Assembly: GCF_039523035.1 (NCBI RefSeq)
Contig: NZ_BAAAEN010000002.1
Span: 399,276-463,275 of the forward strand
From: Pigmentiphaga daeguensis
Lineage (GTDB): Bacteria; Pseudomonadota; Gammaproteobacteria; Burkholderiales; Burkholderiaceae_B
Direction: 5' to 3'
Length of the DNA stretch: 64,000 nucleotides
The position numbers were made by a program, and so were the translations under genes. Shown one piece after another: positions 58,541 to 64,000 of this stretch. The notes under the pieces were generated by a model. The model was not told the DNA's origin and did not search any database. It worked only from the letters and a program-made list of their open reading frames with translations. Each line of letters begins with the position of its first letter. Within the stretch, counting starts at the first letter, position 1.

Positions 58541-59712
58541 GCCTCGATCGGCAACCCGGTGAAGTTCTCCGAGAAGGTCCGCCGGCCCGGTTCGGATCCC
58601 GTCATGTAGTCCAGGTCGGCCCGCTGCAGGCGCCGGGCGAAGTCGCTCTGCCCCGGAAAGCTGTGCACCATGGTGCACAGGCCCGCCGAGAAGCGATGCA
58701 CCAGCCACATGCGCCGCAGGCAGGTTTCCGAATAGCTGTCCAGGAGCCGGGCCGAACCTTGCCGGTAATACTCGACCAAGGCGCGGCCCAGTACCCGGAT
58801 GTCGGCCACGGCGGAGTTCAGCCCCTTGGCGCCGGTGGGCGGAACGATGTGCGCCGCGTCGCCGGCCAGGAACAGGGCGCCGTGGCGCAGCGGCTCGACC
58901 TGGAAACTGCGCATGGCGGTCACGCCCTTTTGCACGATGGGGCCTTCGATCAGCGGCGGCATGCCGGGAACGTCCAGGCGTTCGTGCAGCGCGCTCCAGA
59001 TGCGGTCGTCGGACCAGTTGTCCGGGTCGTCGTCCGGTTCGCATTGCAGGTAGAGGCGGCTGCGCGTGGGAGAGCGGAAGCTCAGCATGGCGAAGCCGGT
59101 CTCGTGGCAGCCCCAGGTCACGTCCGGCGCGGCCGGCGGAACCTCGGCCAGGATGCCCAGCCAGCCGAAGGGGTAGACGCGGTCGTAGGTCTTCATCACC
59201 GAGGCGGGAATGGCGTCGCGGCAGATGCCGTGAAAGCCGTCGCAGCCGGCGATGAAGTCGCAGCGCACCGGCCTGCCTTCGGGGCCGGCCAGGATCGTGG
59301 GGGCGGGGCCTTCCAGGTCCCGGATGGCGGTGACCGGGGTGTCGAAGCGCAGGTCGCCGCCAGCGGCCAGCCGTGCCTCGATCAGGTCGTGCACCACTTC
59401 GTGCTGGGGATAGACCATGACCGTGCGGCCGATTTCCTGCGCGAAATCTATGCGGTGCGAGGCCCGGGCGTAGCGGAAGTCCAGGCTGGTCTGCGGCATG
59501 CCCAGGCGCCGCATGCGCTCGCCCAGTCCGACCTGCGCCAAGAGGTCGACGGTTCCTTGTTCCAGCACGCCGGCCCGCAGGCGCCCCTGCACGTGCTCGC
59601 GGCTGCGGTTGTCGAACACGATGGACTCGATGCCTTCCCGATGCAACAGGTGGGAGAGCAGGAGTCCTGCGGGGCCGGCGCCGACGATGCCGACCTGGGT
59701 GCGTTCGATCAT
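58537..59712 (-). CDS. pobA: 4-hydroxybenzoate 3-monooxygenase (PobA-type flavoprotein)
   Basis: The 391-residue enzyme matches p-hydroxybenzoate hydroxylase, which makes protocatechuate from 4-hydroxybenzoate using NADPH and FAD. It has QVGIVGAGPAGLLLSHLLHR (FAD), the GRLRAGVLEQGTVDLL motif, the DG FAD/NADPH motif in CDFIAGCDGFHGICR, and FLAGDAAHIVPPTGAKGLN. Length is as in the family (about 394). Its ATG overlaps the LigB stop by four bases, so product formation and ring cleavage are coupled in one operon: ligA-ligB-pobA. Active-site details that set specificity for 4-hydroxybenzoate cannot be checked here. Confidence 0.9.
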   Translation of the reverse strand: MIERTQVGIVGAGPAGLLLSHLLHREGIESIVFDNRSREHVQGRLRAGVLEQGTVDLLAQVGLGERMRRLGMPQTSLDFRYARASHRIDFAQEIGRTVMVYPQHEVVHDLIEARLAAGGDLRFDTPVTAIRDLEGPAPTILAGPEGRPVRCDFIAGCDGFHGICRDAIPASVMKTYDRVYPFGWLGILAEVPPAAPDVTWGCHETGFAMLSFRSPTRSRLYLQCEPDDDPDNWSDDRIWSALHERLDVPGMPPLIEGPIVQKGVTAMRSFQVEPLRHGALFLAGDAAHIVPPTGAKGLNSAVADIRVLGRALVEYYRQGSARLLDSYSETCLRRMWLVHRFSAGLCTMVHSFPGQSDFARRLQRADLDYMTGSEPGRRTFSENFTGLPIEA

Positions 59713-60548
59713 GCCGGCTCCTCGAGGGTGATCAGTCCCATGCCGGTGGTCATGGGAGCGTAGTAGTTGCGATGCACGCGCCGCGCCTGGTTCGACAGCG
59801 CGCCGCGCATGACCAGCCACATGATCAGCTCGATGCCTTCGGCGCCATGGCGTTCCATCAGCGTCTGGTGGGTCAGCTCGCACAGGCTGCCGGGGTCGTG
59901 TTCGATCCGGTCCAGGAAGTCCTGGTCCCAGTCCTTGTCCATCCTGCCGAAGTGCGGGCCCGTCAATTGATGGGACATGCCGCCGGTGCCCAGGATGACG
60001 ACGCGCAGGTCGCCGGGATAGGACTCCACGGCCCGCCGTATGGCCTGTCCGAGCCGGTAGCATCGGCGCGCGGTGGGTAGCGGATGCTGCAGGACATTGA
60101 CGGCCAGCGGCACGGCCGCCACGTTCCACCCGGGGGTGTGCTCGAAGCACAGGTGCATGGGCACCAGGAAGCCGTGCTCGACCCGCATTTCCTGGCACAC
60201 CGTCAGGTCGAATTCGTCGTAGACCAGCGATTCGCACAGGTGCTGCGAGAATTCCAGGTGGCCGTCTATGGGCGGGAGCGGGCGCACGCCGAAGCCTTCG
60301 TCGGCGATGTCGTAGCGGTCGGCCGCGCCCACGGCGAAGGTGGGATACTTGTCGAAGAAGAAGTCGGCGCCGTGGTCGTTGTAGACCATGATGGCCACGT
60401 CGGGCTTGAGTTCCTCCAGCCACTCGCGCACCGGGACATAGGCGTCGAACAGGGGACGCCAGGCCGGCGTGGCCTGCTTGCCGCGGTCGTAGGCCGCGCC
60501 GATGGAGGGCACGTGAGAGGTGCCTATGCCTGCGATGATGCGTCCCAT
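59709..60548 (-). CDS. ligB: Protocatechuate 4,5-dioxygenase beta subunit
   Basis: The 279-residue protein is the catalytic beta chain of an extradiol type II dioxygenase (LigB/PmdB). Iron ligands are visible as His12 (GIGTSHVPSIG), His59 (VYNDHGADFFFD) and a Glu in GIELIMWLVM; the catalytic acid-base His is in GTGGMSHQLTG. It opens protocatechuate at the 4,5 bond with the alpha chain. The gene begins one base after the ligA stop and overlaps pobA by ATGA. The later enzymes of the pathway (LigC, LigI, LigJ, LigK) are not adjacent. Confidence 0.93.
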   Translation of the reverse strand: MGRIIAGIGTSHVPSIGAAYDRGKQATPAWRPLFDAYVPVREWLEELKPDVAIMVYNDHGADFFFDKYPTFAVGAADRYDIADEGFGVRPLPPIDGHLEFSQHLCESLVYDEFDLTVCQEMRVEHGFLVPMHLCFEHTPGWNVAAVPLAVNVLQHPLPTARRCYRLGQAIRRAVESYPGDLRVVILGTGGMSHQLTGPHFGRMDKDWDQDFLDRIEHDPGSLCELTHQTLMERHGAEGIELIMWLVMRGALSNQARRVHRNYYAPMTTGMGLITLEEPA

Positions 60549-60549
60549 G

Positions 60550-60912
60550 TCAGACCGCTCCCTTGTCGTTGCGGGTGGCCAGGAAGTCCTCGTAGCTTTC
60601 CCCGCGCATCCGCGCGCCCATGACATACAGGCCGTTGCCGGTGACCACGCCCAGCTTGAGCAGGAAATAGATGTTGGCGCCGGCGTCGAGCAGGCCGGTG
60701 AAATCGCGCGCACGTATCAGCGCCTTCTGCTCGTCGGACAGGCCGAAGCGCGTCATGTACGCCTCTTCATCCGCCCGGTAGGCATCGCGGTTGGCGGCTT
60801 CGCTGAGCGAGTTGCAAAGCTTGTTGATGCGGTATCCCTTCCATGAAAGCCGCAGGTCGAAGACGTGCGAGTCGGCGATCGGCCGTGTCCGGTCGCGTTG
60901 GGGAAGTGCCAT
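60550..60912 (-). CDS. ligA: Protocatechuate 4,5-dioxygenase alpha subunit
   Basis: The 120-residue protein is the LigA/PmdA small subunit, all helical, with RLSWKGYRINKLCNSLSEAA near residue 22 and the C-terminal DAGANIYFLLKLGVVTGNGL that lines the active site of the beta chain. The ATG at 60912 is preceded by GGAG. It is the first gene of ligA-ligB-pobA, divergent from a MarR regulator with a palindrome between them. Confidence 0.93.
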   Translation of the reverse strand: MALPQRDRTRPIADSHVFDLRLSWKGYRINKLCNSLSEAANRDAYRADEEAYMTRFGLSDEQKALIRARDFTGLLDAGANIYFLLKLGVVTGNGLYVMGARMRGESYEDFLATRNDKGAV

Positions 60913-61015
60913 GGGCGATGCTCCTTGGGTAGAGGGAAAACGGCCAGGGCCGCGCCGGCGCGCGGCGTTGCGGCTGCTGTGCTTTTTGTGGAGAATGACT
61001 CTAGCTTTCATGTCC

Positions 61016-61032
61016 TTGATTGTTCTAATCAA
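61016..61032. promoter_or_regulatory. MarR-type operator between ligA and the MarR gene
   Basis: TTGATT-N5-AATCAA is a perfect inverted repeat in the 143-base divergent region, 24 bases before the MarR start and 104 from ligA. MarR dimers bind palindromes of this size. A close relative of the site (13 of 17 positions) occurs at 63805-63821 upstream of the Rieske oxygenase gene. Confidence 0.7.
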
Positions 61033-61055
61033 CCGCCGTCGGCGCAGGAGCGGCC

Positions 61056-61595
61056 ATGTCCTTCGAGCAGCCCGCCAATTGCGAGGAACTCCTGAATTAC
61101 CGGATCGCCAGGCTGCTGTCGGTCAGCGGGGCGCTGGTGATTCGGTTGTGCGAGGGCCGCTACGGCATCAGCCGGCGGGAATGGCGCCTGATCGCGATGC
61201 TGGCCGACTACGGCACGATGGCGCCTTCCGAACTGGCCGAGCGCGCGCATACCGACCGGCCCCTGGTGTCCCGCGCCATCAGCGACCTGGTCGCCAAGGG
61301 GCTGGTGTCGCGGATCGGCCGCAGCAGCGACAGGCATCGCGTCGCCATCGAACTGACCGACAAGGGCAGGGCCCTGCATGCCGAACTTTTTCCCATCACC
61401 GCCGACATCAACGGCCGTATCCTCAAGGCGCTGCCACCGGAGGCAATCCAGGCGCTCGATGGCATGCTGGACGTCCTGACCGACACGGCCACGCGGCTCA
61501 ACCAGGACTATCCGCTGAAGGAAAAGGCCGACCGCCGCAACGGCGGGAGCCGCCAGTTGGCTTCGTCCAGGCCGGACCTGGCGGACATCTGGTAG
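61056..61595 (+). CDS. MarR family transcriptional regulator
   Basis: The 179-residue protein is a MarR-type winged-helix regulator (RREWRLIAMLADYGTMAPSE, then TDRPLVSRAISDLVAKGLV and the RHRVAIELTDKGRA wing). Many such proteins are released from DNA by aromatic acids or their CoA esters. It is divergent from ligA-ligB-pobA, with a palindrome in between, and convergent with the Bug gene. AGGAG lies five bases before the ATG. An apparently unstructured basic tail of about 25 residues follows the fold. Confidence 0.9.
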   Translation: MSFEQPANCEELLNYRIARLLSVSGALVIRLCEGRYGISRREWRLIAMLADYGTMAPSELAERAHTDRPLVSRAISDLVAKGLVSRIGRSSDRHRVAIELTDKGRALHAELFPITADINGRILKALPPEAIQALDGMLDVLTDTATRLNQDYPLKEKADRRNGGSRQLASSRPDLADIW

Positions 61596-61618
61596 GCGGA
61601 TGTTCCCGCGCGCCGGCG

Positions 61619-62623
61619 TCAATTGTTCGACGTCGCGCCCGACGCCTTGATCAGGCGTGCCCACTTCGCGATCTCGGCCTGCTGGAAGCGGCCCAGCTGC
61701 TCCGGCGACGAAGCCGAGACCGTGAGGCCGTCCTGCACGAATGCGGCCCGCGTGGCGGGCTTGCCCATGGCGCGCGCGATTTCCTGGTTCAGCTTGAGCA
61801 CGATGTCGGCCGGCGTGCCCTTGGGCGCGAACACCGAGAACCACAGCACGATCTCGTAGTCGGGCACGCCGGCCTCGATCATGGTCGGCAGTTCGGGCGC
61901 GGCGGGCGAGCGTTCGCGGCTGGTCACGGCCAGCGCCCGCAGCTTGCCCGAGCGCACGATGGGCATGCCGATGGCGACCGAGTCGAACAGGATGTCGGCA
62001 TGGCCGCCCATGACGTCGCTGACCGCCTGCGCCGGACCGCGCGCGGGGATGTGGACCATGTCTATGCCCGCCAGCGACTTGAACAGGTCGCCCGACATGT
62101 GCCCGGAGGTGCCGATGCCCTGGGAGACGAAGTTGAGCGAACCGGGCTTGCGCCTGGCCAGCTGTATCAGTTCCTGCACGCTGTGCGCCGGCACCGAGGG
62201 ATGCACCATGAGGACATTGGGCACCGTCGCCAGCAGGCTGACGGGCTCGAAGTCGCGCACCGCGTCGTAGGGCAGGTTGGCGAGCAGGGTGACGTTGATG
62301 GCGTGGGTCGCATGGGTGCCCAGCAGGATCGTGTAGCCGTCGGCCGGCGCCTTGGCCACCAGGTCGGCGCCTATGGTGCCTCCCGCGCCGGGCTTGTTCT
62401 CGACGATGACCGGCTGCTGCCAGGCCTCCTGCAGGTCGTGCGCCACGCTGCGCGCCAGCTTGTCGGTCAGTCCGCCGGGCGTGAAGGGGACGATGAAGCG
62501 GATGGGCCGGCTGGGATAGCCGTCGGCGGCGCCGGCACAGGCCTGCGTCGCCGCCAGGGCGAGCGCCAGGCCCGCCAGCAGTGACGAGGCACGAAGGAAA
62601 CGAGGGTGCGGACGGTGGGACAT
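61619..62623 (-). CDS. Bug (TctC) family periplasmic substrate-binding protein
   Basis: The 334-residue Bug receptor has a signal peptide to about residue 33, DGYPSRPIRFIVPFTPGGLTDK, VENKPGAGGTIGADLV, NFVSQGIGTSGHMSGDL and IPARGPAQAVSDV. AAGGAGG precedes the ATG. It is encoded 54 bases after the Rieske oxygenase on the same strand. It would take up the aromatic carboxylate, for example a methoxylated benzoate, that the oxygenase attacks. No TctAB genes are nearby. Confidence 0.92.
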   Translation of the reverse strand: MSHRPHPRFLRASSLLAGLALALAATQACAGAADGYPSRPIRFIVPFTPGGLTDKLARSVAHDLQEAWQQPVIVENKPGAGGTIGADLVAKAPADGYTILLGTHATHAINVTLLANLPYDAVRDFEPVSLLATVPNVLMVHPSVPAHSVQELIQLARRKPGSLNFVSQGIGTSGHMSGDLFKSLAGIDMVHIPARGPAQAVSDVMGGHADILFDSVAIGMPIVRSGKLRALAVTSRERSPAAPELPTMIEAGVPDYEIVLWFSVFAPKGTPADIVLKLNQEIARAMGKPATRAAFVQDGLTVSASSPEQLGRFQQAEIAKWARLIKASGATSNN

Positions 62624-62677
62624 GGTGGCCTCCTTGGCGGCACGCAAGCGGGTGGACGGGCAGGGGATGGGCTGGCG

Positions 62678-63733
62678 TCAGGACGCCGTCGAAGTGGCCG
62701 GGGCGGCGGCCGCCGAGTCGGCGGCTGCCATCTTCTCGATCATGCGGCGGGCACGGCTGGGGCCCGCGTCGATGCGCAGCCACGCCAGCTGCCGCACGCC
62801 GGTGGCATCCTGTTCGCGCTGCATGGCGGACACGATGACGTTGTCTTCTTCGAAGGTGCGGCCCATGTCGCGTATCAAGCGCTGGTCGAGTTCCTTGTCG
62901 TCCACGCCGAAGTTGCGCACGTGCAGCCAGAAGAAATGCGTGGCCGCATCCGTTTCGGGCGTCAGGAACTTGTAGCTGAACGCGCGCAGGCCGCGGTCCA
63001 TGTTGGCTTCCGTGTGTTCCTGGCCGGCCTGCATCGTCACCACGTCCACGCGCGAGGTGCAGGGCGGGAAGAAGTGGTAGTACTGGCAGCGATCGGCCGG
63101 TCCGCTGAAGCTGGCGTTCCTGCGGTCGAGAGGGGGCGGCTCGGCATCGAGTGTCCAGCGGTAGGTCACGATGTGGCCCTCGCTTTCCTCGATGACGGGA
63201 AGTATGTCGCTCGATGCCGGATTGCCGATGGTGCCTGGATGGACGTAGGTCGTGTGCGCGGGGTCCTGGAGGTTCTCGACGATGTTCAGGTAGTGCGAGC
63301 GATGGTATTGGGGCTCGCCCCGGATGACCGTCCAGCCCGGCGTGCCATAGCGCTCGATGACGGGGATGAGCCGGGGGTCGGCGCGTTGCGCGTCTCCCAT
63401 CCAGATCCAGGCGGCGCCGTATCTTTCCGTGATGGGAAAACTGCGGACCCGCGCGGCGGGCGGCACGTTCTCCTGGCCCGGGACGTGCACGCAAGCTCCG
63501 GTGCCGTCATAGCGCAGGCCGTGATAGCCGCATTGCAGCGTGTCGTCCACCACGCTGCCCAGCGACAGGGGGACGAGGCGGTGCGCGCAGCGGTCCAGCA
63601 GGGCGGCGAGCCGGCCGTCGCGCCGGCGGAAGGCCACGACGGGTTCGCCCAGTACCCGCCGGGCGAAGGGCCCGGTGCCGATTTCTGCGGTCCAGCCCAG
63701 TACGTACCAGGCATTGCGAACGACGTGCTCCAC
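62678..63733 (-). CDS. Rieske non-haem iron oxygenase, vanillate O-demethylase type
   Basis: The 351-residue oxygenase has the Rieske [2Fe-2S] ligands C49-x-H51 and C68-xx-H71 and a mononuclear iron site in NLQDPAHTTYVH. It resembles VanA-type aromatic O-demethylases, which release formaldehyde. A GTG start at 63733 is supported by AAGGAG eight bases upstream. The ferredoxin reductase (VanB) that such enzymes need is not encoded next to it. The gene that follows codes for a Bug receptor, and the upstream gene is glutathione-dependent formaldehyde dehydrogenase. O-demethylation of a methoxybenzoate such as vanillate would feed the LigAB pathway; this is inference. Confidence 0.88.
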   Translation of the reverse strand: MEHVVRNAWYVLGWTAEIGTGPFARRVLGEPVVAFRRRDGRLAALLDRCAHRLVPLSLGSVVDDTLQCGYHGLRYDGTGACVHVPGQENVPPAARVRSFPITERYGAAWIWMGDAQRADPRLIPVIERYGTPGWTVIRGEPQYHRSHYLNIVENLQDPAHTTYVHPGTIGNPASSDILPVIEESEGHIVTYRWTLDAEPPPLDRRNASFSGPADRCQYYHFFPPCTSRVDVVTMQAGQEHTEANMDRGLRAFSYKFLTPETDAATHFFWLHVRNFGVDDKELDQRLIRDMGRTFEEDNVIVSAMQREQDATGVRQLAWLRIDAGPSRARRMIEKMAAADSAAAAPATSTAS

Positions 63734-63804
63734 GGACGAATCTCCTTGAACCGGACCGCCACGGCGTGGCGGCTTCGATGCGGGAGACTCTATCGGCGGG
63801 GAAG

Positions 63805-63821
63805 TGAATTGTTCTATACAA
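63805..63821. promoter_or_regulatory. Second MarR-type site upstream of the Rieske oxygenase
   Basis: TGAATTGTTCTATACAA matches the operator at 61016-61032 at 13 of 17 positions, including an unbroken run of nine (ATTGTTCTA). It lies 72 bases upstream of the Rieske oxygenase start, within its promoter region. Control by the same MarR protein is inferred. Confidence 0.6.
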
Positions 63822-63849
63822 CGACGGGCGGGGGTTTTCCCGCCCGTCG
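63822..63849 (-). terminator. Hairpin after the formaldehyde dehydrogenase gene
   Basis: CGACGGGCGGG (63822-63832) pairs perfectly with CCCGCCCGTCG (63839-63849) around a six-base loop, 24 bases beyond the stop of the dehydrogenase gene. No long T-run follows on the minus strand, so termination efficiency is uncertain. It touches the second MarR-type site. Confidence 0.55.
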
Positions 63850-63872
63850 CCGCGCCGGGCCGAGGGCCTGGG

Positions 63873-64000
63873 TCAGTACAGCACGACCGAGCGTATCGAC
63901 TGTCCGCTCTTCATGAGGTCGAATCCCTCGTTGATGCGTTCGAGGGGCAGGGTGTGGGTGATGAGCTCGTCGATCTTGATCTTGCCGTCCATGTACCAGT
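63873..64000 (-). CDS. adhC: S-(hydroxymethyl)glutathione dehydrogenase / class III alcohol dehydrogenase, C-terminal end (partial)
   Basis: Only the last 41 residues are in the window, WYMDGKIKIDELITHTLPLE then RINEGFDLMKSGQSIRSVVLY, ending in TGA at 63873-63875. They match the C-terminus of glutathione-dependent formaldehyde dehydrogenase. The enzyme oxidises S-hydroxymethylglutathione formed from formaldehyde. Its place next to a demethylase-type Rieske oxygenase suits removal of the formaldehyde that reaction makes. A hairpin follows its stop. Confidence 0.92.
   Translation of the reverse strand, partial: WYMDGKIKIDELITHTLPLERINEGFDLMKSGQSIRSVVLY

Noticed and set aside
1..64000. Mobile elements, phage genes, CRISPR arrays, tRNA or rRNA genes
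   Set aside because: I looked for transposase or integrase proteins, regularly spaced repeats and tRNA-like clover-leaf ends and saw none. The repeated extragenic elements are too short to encode anything.

Overview
The window is one GC-rich, gene-dense bacterial chromosome segment with no rRNA, tRNA, CRISPR array, insertion sequence or phage gene that I can see. The rpsO-pnp pair, four Bug-type (TctC) periplasmic receptors without adjacent TctAB membrane genes, many LysR/GntR/IclR/AraC/MarR regulators each next to a small catabolic operon, and the GC-rich intergenic repeats point to an Alcaligenaceae betaproteobacterium, most likely Bordetella or Achromobacter. Genus is inference; I had no database.

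Layout. 1-2.6 kb: end of rpsO, pnp and a GC-rich extragenic repeat. 2.6-3.7 kb: an orphan HigA-like regulator and a complete higBA toxin-antitoxin operon with its operator. 3.9-16.5 kb: a LysR gene, a small exported protein and a nucleoside-type ABC importer (ATPase plus two permeases). The matching BMP-family receptor lies about 6.5 kb downstream, beyond a penicillin-acylase-like enzyme, an alkyl-damage cluster (ogt plus two tandem 2-oxoglutarate oxygenases) and katA. 16.7-24.6 kb: an FtsX/YbbP-type permease, a truncated haemoglobin, a LysR/FAD-oxidoreductase/Bug unit and rmuC. 24.6-31.5 kb: MAPEG protein, SRPBCC-ArsR pair, a molybdenum hydroxylase (isoquinoline oxidoreductase type) with an AraC regulator, and an AidB-like acyl-CoA dehydrogenase. 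31.5-36.4 kb: TAXI lipoprotein with GltS, rpiA, phoU, two inverted extragenic repeats and yggX.

36.5-54.2 kb is a run of regulator-plus-catabolic units: GntR/NicX-like/Bug; a metalloprotease lipoprotein pair; a TRAP transporter-hydrolase-amidase operon divergent from IclR-aspartate dehydrogenase; and a Bug/RraA/LeuCD-like/RidA operon divergent from a GntR gene. 54.2-64 kb: a frameshifted DUF3820 gene, an amidohydrolase, a zinc alcohol dehydrogenase, a GlxA-type regulator, then an aromatic cluster with a PobA-type hydroxylase, protocatechuate 4,5-dioxygenase (LigAB), MarR, Bug, a Rieske O-demethylase-type oxygenase and the end of glutathione-dependent formaldehyde dehydrogenase.

The strongest new signals are regulatory and structural. 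There are paired operators in almost every divergent promoter. One MarR-type site appears twice, in front of both halves of the aromatic cluster. Three copies of an extragenic repeat carry compensatory base changes in a shared hairpin. Two catabolic operons, an IclR-controlled TRAP/hydrolase/amidase unit and an operon encoding an aconitase-like dehydratase with an altered small-subunit loop, look like uncharacterised pathways.
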